Assembly (NCBI GenBank): GCA_022496185.1
Contig: WTXG01000001.1
Span: forward strand, 496,001-560,000
Source of the DNA: Multifurca ochricompacta
Lineage: Eukaryota; Basidiomycota; Agaricomycetes; Russulales; Russulaceae
DNA length: 64,000 bases
Direction: 5' to 3'
A program made the translations under genes and the position numbers. Below, one piece after another: positions 12,924 through 24,173 of this stretch (the first letter of the stretch is position 1; every line of letters begins with the position of its first letter). The notes below the pieces were generated by a model. The model ran no database searches. It was not told the origin of the DNA and was given only the letters and a program-made list of their open reading frames with translations.

Positions 12924-13241
12924 TGTGATTACGAGGAGGAGGAGAAGTTAGTTGGTAAGAGTAAGAGTAAGAATGAAGAATGGATGAATTAGTTGAGGTC
13001 GAGGTCAACGACCCGCTCGACAGGCTCCGGTGTTCCGGTGTCCAGTGTCCGGTGTCCGGTGAAACTGAGGCTGAGGAACTCTCCACACGCCGGCCGGTAT
13101 TAAGCCGACCGACCGAGAGAGAGACCGAGAGACCGAGAGACCGAAAGACCGGCTGGGCTGTGATGGGCTGTGTGGGCTGGTTGTGACTCAATGGTATGAC
13201 TAGACCATCTCTTAACTTTAACTAACTTTTCACTCATGCTC
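12924..13241. other. Divergent promoter of YPT7 and ATG16 with simple repeats
   Basis: Contains short imperfect repeats of TCCGGTG (about 13028-13062) and GACCGAGAGA (about 13108-13152). No further gene is supported. Confidence 0.5.
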
Positions 13242-14281
13242 ATGGCGGAACCTGCGTGGCAAGAATTTCTCAGATTGCGCTTAGCAGAACGCAATGCAAG
13301 AGAATCTGCTTTCGCTCCCATCATCGAACAATGTATGCATCTGCCTATTTCTATTCACTTTCCACTCTTTTCTTTATATAAATCTTGATTGCCTTTTAAT
13401 ACCCCAAGATCGAAGGCTTGCACAACAAACCAAACTTTTGAAGGAGAGAAACGCTTCATTGCTACGCGCAGTAGCAACTGTTAAGCAGAATCCTAGCAGC
13501 TCCACAGTCTTTGTACCAGGAACAAGCGAAGAGTGCGTTTTAATAATCAGTTTTTGTTTTCTGATATTTGTATTCCTCATTATACTTCCTCTATCCTCTA
13601 GGAATCCCGTCAGACAGGCCTACATCACTTCTCTTGAGTCGCAGATATCCTCACTACGTGATGAACTGGCTACAGTTTACAAGACTCAAGGTCAAAATGC
13701 GCAGCGCCTCCTGGCCATGAATGAGACTCTGCGGGAAAAGGAAGAGCTTGCCCGCATAGAGTCCGAGGCATTACGGAAGGCGCGTGAGGACACCTCCCAT
13801 TTGAAGAGAAAAGTGGAACAACACACAGAGTTGATGGCAGAAAAGGATAGAACCGCTCAGGTGCGTCCGGAAGCTCATGTGTGCAACTGGGTCGTACCGT
13901 CTCACGTCCTCACGTCCATACGCAGATTCTACATGACGAGATCAGCACCTTGCAGCTCGAGCTAGGTCAGGTTGAAGAGAGAAATCAAAATCTCACGCGA
14001 GATAACGCCAAATTACTGCAACGCTGGCTTGACGCGAAGCAAGTTGAGGTCAATCGCATGAATGAAGCGAATGATTTCTACGAAGACATGCGGACGCGAC
14101 ATCAGGCAGTGACGGATCGGAGAGGGGTCTTGGAGACCACCTCAAATGTGGTGACTATACTGATACTCAGGATACGTTGGGAAACGGGAATGTGAATGGG
14201 GAGGAAGTCGGATCGGGTACGAAGGATGGGACACGATTTCAGCAGGAGAAGGCCGTGAATTTGACGCCTCCGAATGGTTGA
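13242..14281 (+). CDS. ATG16: Autophagy protein Atg16 (coiled coil)
   Basis: Scaffold that dimerises through a coiled coil and binds Atg5-Atg12, directing Atg8 lipidation at the phagophore. The N-terminus (AWQEFLRLRLAERNARE) fits the Atg5-binding helix. A long heptad region follows (ITSLESQISSLRDELATVYK, ILHDEISTLQLELGQVEERN), then the family signature LLQRWLDAKQVEVNRMNEAN. Exons 13242-13332, 13409-13532, 13602-13860 and 13926 onward are firm. The 3' end is ambiguous: reading straight through stops at 14195, while removing a 44-nt GT-AG intron continues to a tail ending NLTPPNG at 14281, which I prefer. It lacks WD repeats, as expected for fungal Atg16. An alternative in-frame ATG lies 6 nt upstream. 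Confidence 0.87.
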
Positions 14282-14536
14282 TAGTTGACAGTTGATAGTG
14301 GACGATGACGTTGACGTTGAGTAGGACCGGGACAGTGACCATTTATTGTGTCACGAGATGCATATACCCATTTAGATCACGTGCCCATACGCGTCATCTT
14401 TGTTTGTGTTTGGTTTGGTTTTGACGAACGGACGTGAGCGTATTTAAGGGCATTTAATCAAATCGCTTTTCAACTTGACGTTGGTACATCCTATCTTCTC
14501 TCTCTAATCTCTTATTTTCTATAATACACTCTAACT

Positions 14537-16712
14537 ATGCGCGCTACTTTACACTTTTCTCTTCTCGCAGCAACACTTTCCCCAACTCTAGTTCATTCTT
14601 CTCCAATCCTATTTACACAGGAATATAATTCATCTCCACGCTCCTCAACACAGGCTCTATCCGAATCCAGTCGCCCTGGTGGCGTATTCTCCAGTCACAG
14701 TCCTTTAATTCGCGCCGGGTCGCCTGGTTTAGGTCTTGGCCTACTCGGCTTGGGCTCGGGTAATGGGGGGAATGGAGGCGACGCGAGCTCCGGAAGCTCC
14801 TATGCGCAGGGAGGGTAGGTCTAAAAACTCTTTATTGCCATTCCCGACATCACTTCGCTTGTATAGGGACAACCTCCGAAATGATGTTGACGATCCATCC
14901 AATGGTGCTGGCCCGCCTGTTATAAATCTGGGGCCCGCTCCCCAATCTAATGACCAGCCTCAGCCAGTTCCAGTGCAAGGCTCCACTGGAAACGATGCCA
15001 ATCCCGTCCTGGAGCCTCAGGTCCCGCAGGCCCAGCGCCACTCCAGCAGGAACCTAATGCCGGCGTAAATACCAATACAGCTGATGACTCCACGGGTGGA
15101 AACCCTCCTGGGGGAAATGTTCCATCGCAATCTTCTAACAGTCCTGCGCAGCCAAACCAACCACCTCCAAATACCGATGGCTCTCCCACTGTACCGCAAA
15201 CATCGGAGCCAGACCAGAGCACGGATGAAAGCACGCCAGCCGTCCCGGTCCTTTTGGCGCCAGGGAGTAATAACCCTTCTGAAGGTAGCGATCCGCCAGA
15301 CCCCCAACGGGGTTCCGATAACCCAATATTCCCTAATGAACCCTTTTGCGATGATCTCTTTAGTGAATCACTGATCAACTTATGGTCGAATAACGGCGGG
15401 GACGCAGGCGATGCCTCGTCGGGTTCAGCAACTAGGCAAGTCTGATGATTCGGTTTGTTCATGTCACTTACACATTGAATAGCGTCGGAGGTGCCAAGGA
15501 TCCTGGTAGCTCTACCTTCAGTGGTTCTGGTGGTGACGCTTCTGGGGGCTCCGTGTTTGCCGCACCCGCTCTAATCAATATCTTGTCCAACAATGGCGGG
15601 GACGGTGGTATTGCTAACTCTGGTGATTCATTCAGGTGAAATCCCTTTAATGAACGGCCGATCTGAGCTGATGTATAGGCGCAATTTTCAGCAAGCGTCA
15701 AGATGCTACTTCGTATTCTGGTCCGGGAGGTGATGCATCTGGGGGGTCAACCGAAATGATTTGCTCCAGGCGCCTCATGTCCCGAACGTTAGATGAATCT
15801 AAGGGCAGCGAAGACACTTCCAGCGGGCCGAGATTGTTTGGATTGTTTGCGCGCTTGAAAAAAAAGCGGGGTGGGTTACCAGTCGCATTGAGTCGTAACC
15901 TGCTCCTAATTCAGTTAAGACGACCCACCTGCCGCGTACTCGGGGAAAGGAGGAGATGCCCCAGGGGGGAGTATCCAAGGTGATCACGCTCTGATTAATG
16001 TTGGGTCTGGTCGGTCGCACTTGTCCCCGCGTCATCTGGTATTTAGCTGAGCCCTTCAACAAGGAAATGGTGGTGATGGCGGCGATGCCCAATCGGGATC
16101 TGCTTACGCGCACGGTCCTGGAGCAAAAGCATATTCTGGAGCAGGTGGAAACGCTGGTGGAGGGGACGTTATAGGTCGAGGACTCGTGAATGTCCGGTCA
16201 GGTAGGACAGGCGATCTACATCTTTCCCCTCGAAGAAGGGATGCCTCAGCTCGTCCCGATCAAGGAAAATACCCCGCGAGTGGTGGGATCGGCGCGCGGC
16301 AACACTATGGCTTCGCCTTCACCAACACTTGGCCTGGTGAGTATTTTAGGTATTAAATAAGTCCGATGCTCTGAGATTTCCGTATCCAGGAAACGGTGGC
16401 AATGGCGGCGATGCATCATCTAGAGATGCGTATGCCTATAGCCGCGGACCATCAGCATATTCGGGCTCTAGTGGCGATGCACTTGGACGGCCTGTGACTG
16501 GTGGGCGGTACAATAAAGCCTGGAAACGAGGTACCCATCCACAAATTCACTAAACGCCCTTAGGCTACTATTGACAAACTCTTACTCTTTGAGACGGCAA
16601 TGGTAGAAACGACTCAGGAGCTGCAGCTTACGCTGGTGCTGGTGGCAATGCTGCCGGAGGAAGTGTGTACGGGAGCGGGGGTTTATCAAAAAGTGGGAAG
16701 GTGGACCGCTAA
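14537..16712 (+). CDS. Secreted Gly/Asn/Ser-rich modular repeat protein
   Basis: Starts with a signal peptide (MRATLHFSLLAATLSPTLVH). The mature part consists of degenerate modules combining NGGDGGDASSGS-like and YSGPGGDASGGS-like segments, with ALINI/LVNV links between them. About seven or eight modules can be followed by eye. Module borders coincide with phase-1 introns of the form G|GN-GG, for instance before 16060-16070 and before about 16390. Exon 1 ends at 14814. One intron (15436-15482) uses a GCAAGT donor. The frame changes near 14970-15046, which may be a 74-nt intron (GTGCAAG donor) or a 1-nt indel, and one module near 15756-15900 is badly degenerate. The family was not recognised; cell-wall or extracellular matrix location is inferred from the signal peptide and composition. 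Confidence 0.6.
15436..15482 (+). other. GC-AG intron in the Gly/Asn-rich gene
   Basis: Donor GCAAGT is the optimal GC-type 5' splice site and the acceptor is TTGAATAG. Splicing joins two repeat modules in frame; no GT alternative keeps the frame. Confidence 0.7.
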
Positions 16713-17172
16713 AGCAAGGCACAGGTAATGGGAATAGTCTGGTAGTCTAGTCTGTCTGGTCTGTCTGTATTGTATGTCTATGTATCGATGTCCTCACGTG
16801 ATTGAAACAACGTCTAGGAAAACCATCAAATACCATTTATGTTTATGTTGACCAATGCGGGATGTAGAGCACCACTCAACGACAAGAAACGACCTAATTT
16901 CGTTGTTAACGTTAGCGGTACGAAGCACAGGTAAAGAAGACAGGCAACTATTGAGCAGCGAGGCTTTTTCAAAGAAGTTAGGCAAATAAAAGAAACAAAA
17001 AGGAAAAGGAAGAAACGAAATAGCCAGCTACGTGTCGCCTTTGCGGTAGTAGCACCATGTCGGAAATACATAGAATCGCTGCAATAAGGAGGGTTTGGAC
17101 AACAGATTGACTGATGCAGCCGAAGCAATGCAATGAAGGAGAGAAAGAAACCGTGTATCCGAGATAGCAAAA
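16713..17172. other. Convergent intergenic region, no gene seen
   Basis: 3' flanks of the Gly/Asn-rich gene and the Pub1-like gene. No convincing frame or RNA gene was found. Confidence 0.45.
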
Positions 17173-18616
17173 TCAGTGGCCCTGCTGCACGTCTGTGGCG
17201 CCTTGCTGGCCGGCGGCCTGCTGCTGTGTGTAGTACCCTACACAAACAAAAACAATCCAATTGTAAGCTCTGGAAGGACAAGATGAGGTGCTAATCAAAC
17301 ACTCACCACCCCAGTAATTCGAGTAGTACGAGTTCGGGTCATTCGCCCACTGAGCCTGAGCCGCTTGTCCTACAGCACTGACATCCGCACCTGGTGCAGT
17401 CTGACCAGCTGCGGCTCCGGCAGCGGCCTGCGGCATCACAGGAGCAGTGCCGCCAGGACTTGCGGGGTACGCACCAAAGCCGTACTGTCCGTATGTGTTG
17501 GGTTGTGGTATACCGTACATCGGCTAAAACAAGACGAGCTCAAACAAATTTCACATGGGGAAACTTTCATTGCGTACCATGTTGCCATACGGTGTTGCAC
17601 TAGGCGTGGGACTGAGAGGCCCAGTCTGCAAGGTGCCACCATCGGCCCTGTCCTTCCCCCAGCTGCATTTGATAGGGCGTCCATGGACCATCTGCCCTTG
17701 CAGCTGGACAATGGCCATGGCAGCATGCTCGTGCGTGTCCAGCTTAACAAATGCGAATCCGCGATCAGCTTGCATGCGGATCTCGGACAGGTATCCGATG
17801 GACTGGAAGAGAGGGATAAGGTCCGCCTGAGTACAGTAGGGGACGAGGTTGCCGACGTAGACAGTCGTGTTGTACGCGGGCGTCTGCTGCACGACGGTCT
17901 CGTAAGAGAGGGGGCCACCCAGGAAATTCATAGGAGCGGGCGCAGTTCCGCTACCGCCGATCGGGGAGCCAGTCGAGCTTGTGGGGGGAGCTCCTTGGTC
18001 TTTTGATTGGCCCAGTTGACACGAATGGCACGAGAGCCAAGCCATTCACCGTTCATAGTGGCGATCGCTTGCTCTGCGTCGGTCTTGTCACGGAACGCCA
18101 GGAAGCCATAACCACGCGACTTTCCAGAGTTCATGTCCCACATGACGCGAGCGTCAGACAAGGTGCCAAAGGCGGAAAAAGCCTTGGCAAGGACCTCGTC
18201 ATTGACTTCAGGGGAGAGGTCGCCAACAAACACATGGAAGTGATTGGAAGTGTCCTCCTTGTTCTGTTGACCCTGGTACGCCCAATTGACGCGGATCTCA
18301 GTATCGAAGATCTTACGACCGTTGAGGGTCTGGAGAGCAGTTTCTGCGGCACGCATGTCCATGTACTCGACGAAGCCATAGTTGAGACCTCCATGCTGGT
18401 AATTACGGTCCGGAATAATCTTGACATGCTGAACAGGGCCAGCTACAGCAAATATCTCCGTGAGCATGTACTCGGTCACGCGTGGGCTCAGATTTCCCAC
18501 GTAAAGGTGAGCTCTCTTCTAGAACGATGATCATAAGAGTGTGATCAGTTTGTGGGGGCAGAGGAAGGATACTCAACTGGAGCCTCTGCCGCACTTATAC
18601 CACCCATCGAGTTCAT
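17173..18616 (-). CDS. PUB1: TIA1/Pub1-type RNA-binding protein with three RRMs; 1-nt frameshift in linker
   Basis: Poly(U)/AU-rich RNA-binding protein of stress granules and mRNA stability control. RRM1 starts HLYVGNLSPRVTEYMLTEIF, RRM2 HVFVGDLSPEVNDEVLAKAF and RRM3 TVYVGNLVPYCTQADLIPLF; all RNP1 motifs are visible (NYGFVEY, SRGYGFLAF, RGFAFVKL). The C-terminus is Gln/Ala/Gly/Tyr-rich and prion-like. Exons: 18578-18616, 17578-18518, 17307-17523, 17173-17237. In the RRM2-RRM3 linker the frame breaks after VNWANQKT: the coding strand reads GACCAAGG where one more C (GACCCAAGG) would continue into QGAPPTSS. No intron can explain this. Both flanks are well conserved, so I read it as a lost C at about 17997, probably an assembly error. 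Confidence 0.9.
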
Positions 18617-19024
18617 ACTTTACAGTATAATAGAAAGAGATCTTCGGGAAGATATAATGAAGTAAATAAGGTGAGATAATGATTGATGATGGGGAGGATG
18701 AGGGAGACCTACGACAAGAGGGGGATGAAAATGAACCGAGGCTTGATGAGAAAGATAGAGAGAAGAGAGAAACAAAGAGATAGAGGAATAAGAGAGATAG
18801 AGAGAGAAACAGAGAGAGAAACAGAGAGAGAGAGAGAGAGAAAAGGAGATAGAGATTAGAAAGAAAGAGAGAGAGAGAAATGAGACGAGACAAGGGGACG
18901 AGGTTCACCTCAGCTCAGAGTAAGATTTTAATTTTAATTTTAATTTTAATTTATTTTTGATTTTGTGGATTTGTGGTTGTCAACGAGGATTTTAATTAAT
19001 TAATTAATTATTTTCACCTTCACC
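18617..19024. other. Promoter region with long GA tract and AT repeats
   Basis: Upstream of the Pub1-like gene and downstream of prohibitin. It holds a purine tract of GAGA repeats (about 18760-18890), ATTTTA repeats (about 18928-18955) and TTAA repeats (about 18991-19010). ORFs here are simple-sequence artefacts. Confidence 0.7.
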
Positions 19025-20248
19025 TCACCTTTGTTGATCAACAGGTAAATTAAGTAAAACATTCCCACCTGAACTGGGAACATATGCCACGTTTCGGTTT
19101 GTTGACAATGATTGAACAATCGCCTTGGCTGCCTCAATCTTTCTCAACGCTACAAACGCTTCCCCCGCTTTATCCAACGCGCGTGATATGGTTGCTGCCG
19201 CCTCAGCTTCTCCTTCAGCCCTAATGACCGCCGCTTGTCGCTCTTGCTCTGCCTGTAGGGATATGGATATAGACAGACAGACACGTGGATGAGTTCATTT
19301 ATGTTAGTTAGTCTCACTGACACTCACCTTCTCGACGATGAACTTGGCACGTTCCGCGTCTGCAAGCCACCTCTAAGTATTAATATTAGTCGAATGTAGC
19401 GATAACGCACCCTGTTGAGCAATCTGCTTCGCCTCTACGGCTTGCGTGAATTCCTAGCAGGAGACGAGTTAGCCCTTTTGCATTTCATTGCAATGACGTC
19501 AATGATTCATGCCTTGCCAAACGTGAGATGTGTGATTGATACATCCTCAAGCTTGATATTGAATTCCCCCGCCCGCGCAAGTAGATCCTCTCGAATCCGT
19601 GAAGAGACCTATCAACGTCATTTATTATGGGGGGACTACACAGATAGAAGCAAGCCACCTACCACTTCCCGTTGAGTAATCAACTCTGCAGCATCGAACT
19701 GGGCTACGATGCTTTTCAAGACTTCATTTCCGATGGAAGGGAGAACCCTCTCGTCATAATCCAGACCAAGACTCTGATAAATCTTCGGGAGATGGTTCGT
19801 ATCCGGGTGTGAGAGCACGCGGAGGGTGATGGAGACCATCTGAAGGTCCTTTGACCCCGTGGTTGTACTTATGTTCTACTCGCGACAGTCAACATCTCCA
19901 GAACAATCTTGGGCTGAGATGGACTCACTCGGGGTTTGATACGGCAGTCATACAAAATGGCACGTTGCAGCCACGGAATCAAAAAGTGTGTTCCTTCGCC
20001 TGTCGCCTGAGTCAACCTTTTTCAGCACGCCAGTATTCGAGCGTCACTTAATGTTGGAGCTATACCTGATTCTTCACGCCAGAGAATCGGTCGAACATGA
20101 CTGCCCTAAATCCACCTGGTACATCGTACAGACTGGATTGTAACAATGCAACTCCAATAGCGAGGGGTACTGTTTACAGTGAATGAGTCGATTGGCTACC
20201 AAAAAAACCCGTCATGAGGTACATACCTGCTATACGAGCTGACGCCAT
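19025..20248 (-). CDS. PHB1: Prohibitin 1
   Basis: Subunit of the ring-shaped prohibitin complex of the mitochondrial inner membrane, which acts as chaperone and regulator of m-AAA protease. Eight exons (20227-20248, 20066-20169, 19929-20006, 19663-19875, 19513-19608, 19411-19453, 19328-19359, 19025-19252) give 271 residues, the usual size. Recognisable stretches are [77 protein letters not shown] and [20 protein letters not shown]. The N-terminal segment [17 protein letters not shown] is the membrane anchor. The intron 19454-19512 has a GC donor (GCATGA). Confidence 0.95.
19454..19512 (-). other. GC-AG intron in prohibitin 1
   Basis: 59-nt intron with donor GCATGA after HLTFGK and acceptor CTGCTAG before [14 protein letters not shown]. 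The junction is conserved protein sequence on both sides, and no nearby GT gives the right phase. Confidence 0.85.
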
Positions 20249-20426
20249 GAAGTGAGGTCAGTTCAATTAGTTAACCAGTGTTCGAGTTCGAGTTTTGAAC
20301 TAAGTCGTGACGAAGGTTTGCGCTGAGACCACGTGCATTTTTTTTCAAGCCAAAAGTGTCACGTGTCGGTAACACGATCTGGGGTAGTTGGTTGGTTGAG
20401 ATAGATACGTGATAGGTTCTACTATG

Positions 20427-22833
20427 CTATGATATGATACCAGCCAGTAATGTACCTCCGCCATCTGCAACACCTACTTCCATCCTTGCAGCATGAGTGC
20501 CAAACTGCATTGCGCGCTTCTTCCTCGTGCTCGCCTCGACGAGACCCATCCTATGCGCCGCAAGCCTAAGCAGCATCTTGTCACCTATTCCTGCCTCGAG
20601 ACGCGGATCCATTTTCATATGCACTGGAAGCCCAACAAGGAAATTGACGACGTCAAGAGAAAGGAAAGGGTGCCGCGTCTCTTTACCGTGAGCAGAGATA
20701 ACGCGATCATCGCGACCGAGATTACGCGTAGGGATGCGGTCCAACTCGAGTTGGAGCTCACCGTAAAAAAAAGGTCAGAGAGTGCGCACAGACTAACTAC
20801 TCATAAAAATTACCTCATCTACCACTGCTTGCCAGCCGCCTGTGCTGTAAGCGGTACGATGTCGACCGTACCCTCCGAGGAGTTCATCAGAGCCGAGCCC
20901 ATTTATTAATACACGAGCAGGGCTGGTATAAGGGTGTGGCTGAGCGGCCGGGCTGGTCCTCACTTTCCCGACGCCACACGCGGCGAAATATAGCGCCATC
21001 GCAAGACTCTACGCCGCACGCCAATCGATTAGTGAAGTTGGCGATACTTGTAAAACTAAACTATACAACTAACCAGGTCCATGTTCGTTTGACAAGGCCA
21101 CATGATGGACTTGACAACCGGCTGAGCGGCCTGATATTCTACATATGGTACGTCAATCTCAACCTGACATTTCGGAGTCAAAGCGATGCACGCAAATGCA
21201 ATTTTTATGGCTTACAAAGTTCCACTGCCGTCCAGGACACAACCTCCGTAACTCCTCTAGCTCACTGAGACCAGTGTTCCTATCCGGAACGAGGAAGTTT
21301 GGATCGTACCGCCCCGACAGCTGTCCTCCAAGGGGTATACCACCCCGTAGGCCCTTCGCGTTTTTCTTGTTGATACCGCCCAGGTTGCCGTCCACCTGGA
21401 CTCGTATCTTGCGGGGATTTTCAAATGCGATGTTGAGAAGGTCTATAGGTTCATTTGGCGGTATGTGTCTGCAGACATGAGATTTAGCGGCGCCAAAGCT
21501 AAGCCCACCGACTTACTTGTGAGCCAAGAAGGCACATGTAGTGGAATCAATCCCGCCGCTGAAGAGAACAGCTACGCGAGCGGGCACAGGTTTCTTAGAA
21601 GATGTCCGGTCTAATGACGATGATTCTGCACTCTGCTGAGGTATGTTGCTGACGCGAAGCGCAACGCTGCGGTCGAGGAGAAAGATGAGGTGGTCCACAG
21701 CTGACGAAATGTGCGAAGGAATACTGTCTAGTGTTTGTGATCGAAGAGGCTCGGCGTCTGCGGAAGGCAGCGCCTGGTTCACTCTTGCAGGTCGTGCCTG
21801 TGAGCACAGAGTGGACTTCAGCTGTATGAGAGGATTGATGAGAGGAGAATGTACATATGGTGCGTGCACAAAGCCTTCGCTACCGGGTACGATGCGTGGC
21901 AAAAGTTCTAGACAACCGTCAAAGGACGAGGCCGGGTCGCCATGAAGGCGATCGAGATCAAAAGTATATATGTGCTTTGTTGAGAGTTCAGTAAACTCAT
22001 GGCTGTTGTCCGGCCCAATGGACACAGAAACTAAGAGTAAATATGGAAACTCGCGGTTAGGCCAGTGTACCAAGAGAGACCTGCGTCCGAGAGGGTCTCG
22101 TGCGAAAAAAAGCCTTCTTGACAGATGCTGACGATTGAGTAAGCACTAATTCTCACCTCCTCACCTCTCAAAGATCTACACACATGATAATAGACGAAAG
22201 CGTACCTGCGAACGACAGGTCGGTGAGGAATAGCTGACACTGATCTCAATTCCTCTTACGGTCCCTCAAGAGTCCCAGAAGTTGAACAATGGCAGAGGTA
22301 TTCTCCACCTGGCTCATAGTGGTGGAAAGTTTGGTGCCGTCGTTTTCTTCAGGCCGAACCTTGACTTGCGGTGATCAATCCGGTTCGTGAGTAAGATAGG
22401 GGAGGTACATACATCTAACCCTTCAAAAATCTTCTCAGTAAAGAGATGAGCACGACGCATGAATTTGGATCGACGGATTCCAGACCTCGCCATTCCAGCA
22501 AAGGGCATCACCACCCTCGTGTACGTGAGGCTGAACCACAGGCGCGTCCCCACGTAAACGGAGCTCTGACGCAAAAAAATCGAGGTGAATAGTTATTCCG
22601 TTGTCGCTTTCCAAGGTAATCTGGTGCCTGTGTTGTGCGTCTGGTCCTGCACACATGCGCCATCTTATCAATTAGTAGTGAGTGGATACGAGGGATGGTG
22701 AACTAGCCTCTTGCTGCATTCGCAGTTCGTAATTGTCCCATGAGTTCACTAAATGCTTCATCTTGTGTATGACTGCAACGATTGGGAAATTCTCGTTCTC
22801 GTGCCATTCTGCGACGAAGACAATGCCGCACAT
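20427..22833 (-). CDS. Asparagine synthetase domain-containing protein (ASNSD1-type)
   Basis: Class-II glutamine amidotransferase/asparagine synthetase-like protein. The start is MCGIVFVAEWHENEN, with Cys2 as the potential Ntn nucleophile. Then come LCWNGEIFEGLDV, YAFVYYHV followed by RRLFFARDPLGRRSLLVHWP, the synthetase PP-loop LFSGGIDSTTCAFLAHK, RVLINGLGSDELLGGYGRHR and RDDRVISAHGKETRHPFLSL. This order matches ASNSD1 rather than true Asn synthetase, which is shorter between domains. At least nine exons are needed. The intron after YYHV (GTGTAG donor) and the one before SLAMALYFAACGVG are the most informative joins. The in vivo substrate of ASNSD1 proteins is not established, so no reaction is assigned. 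Confidence 0.87.
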
Positions 22834-22984
22834 ACTTTAGAGTAAAGAGGTTGGAGGGATCAGGGATGATCAAGGATATCAAGAGGAGTACGAATTATCC
22901 GGTCCGAGAAATCCCGGTACACATACCACCAAGGACCTTAGTACCACCGTACCACCCTTCTTCACTCGCCTCGCCCCGTTCACA

Positions 22985-23803
22985 ATGATGAAGTTATTGC
23001 TTCTTGTCACCATCAGCCTAGGTATTCTCACCGTTGTCGCGGACCAGGTTTTTCTTCCTAGCCTTCAAATGGATCTTAGCCGTCCCACCTCATTTCGCCG
23101 TCCGACCCTCTTCGATCTCCTCACCATCGAGCCAAGCACTTCGATTTTCTTTTCATATGCCAGAGAACTAGAATTAAGTCGCCTTTTCGTCGACTTGGAC
23201 TCAAACATTACGTTGTTGGCTCCCACAAACAAGGCCGTAATGGCATTGGCTAGGAAACCGTGAGTTTTATAGTAAGAAGATCGTCGTCGATTGCACTAAT
23301 CCATGTTGGCCGCTCTTACGCCTTATAAGTCACCAAGGCCGTTCCCAAATGATGGCACCATTGAGCTGACAGAACAGGAGTTGGAGGAGCGATCAAAGAA
23401 GAATGTCGAGCACTGGGTATCCCTCCACATCATCCCCGTCCGTGCACTTGTCTTCATTATCATTAACGCTCGTCTCACACTGACTGGCTCAAGGAATTCC
23501 TATTGTACTTAATTCACACATCTACCCGACGCTTGCAGAGGGCAAGGCAGTCACCTTCAAGCAGATCAGTCAAGACCCGACTCTACCTGAATGGAAACGA
23601 GTTCTGCTCAATGGCGGTATTAAGATACTCAACGAGAAAGAGGTTTGTTCCTTCTTCGATCAACCTCCATTGACGTTGAACCCACCGGTTTGAAGGCGAT
23701 TAATGGAGTCTCTACGTCATTGACGGCTCCATTCAAGACGACTGATTACACGCTGCTTGAGCTTTCGGATGACCCTCTCCTCATTCCTGCTTTACAGGTA
23801 TAG
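22985..23803 (+). CDS. Secreted fasciclin (FAS1) domain protein, probable 1-nt frameshift
   Basis: Short secreted protein with a signal peptide (MMKLLLLVTISLGILTVVAD) and one FAS1 domain, a fold used in adhesion and cell-wall proteins. Visible FAS1 segments are PTLFDLLTIEPSTSIFFSYA, DLDSNITLLAPTNKAVMALA, NVEHWVSLHIIP and VLNSHIYPTLAEGKAVTF. Three introns are needed (donors near 23264, about 23443 and about 23643). The last exon should read NGV-YVIDGSIQDD and stop at 23745, but one base is missing between GTCTC and TACGTC at about 23712; the uncorrected frame runs on to 23803. There is no GPI-like tail. Related fungal proteins lie in the cell wall or vacuole; the location here is inferred. Confidence 0.75.
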
Positions 23804-24173
23804 GGACATGGACATGAATATGTTGTGATCCTGGAGCTGCATTCATCTTCACACATTTATGAATCGTTAAATCATTGAGAAGTCAAGTCAGCGTTGGCAA
23901 GTGGGACCAATTGCGAGTTCGATGCATTGATCACTCTGCTGAAAAAAATAAATGGTCATAGTGCAGGATCAAAACCAATCATGGTTTATCTACGAGGGAC
24001 AAGACATCGCATTATTTTTCAGACAATTACAGGGCCTTGTGGTACAAAGAAATTTACAGCCTTTTCTTCTGTAGTCATGCCCCCATAGCCAAGACAATTG
24101 CGCTGGAGAAACATACTCAACCCAATGTACCATTACAACACCGTTATAGCTCCTCTCATGCGCGCGCGGACAA
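23804..24173. other. Convergent intergenic region, no gene seen
   Basis: Between the FAS1 gene and 6PGDH. Short frames only and no recognisable domain or RNA. Confidence 0.45.

Noticed and set aside
18573..18908. Minus-strand Leu/Ser-rich ORF
   Set aside because: It is translation of the GAGA simple-sequence tract upstream of the Pub1-like gene.
20920..20965. Plus-strand stretch resembling the 5' part of a serine tRNA
   Set aside because: It lies within the conserved NGLGSDELLGGYG exon region of the ASNSD1-like gene, and no acceptor stem or T-loop partner could be found.
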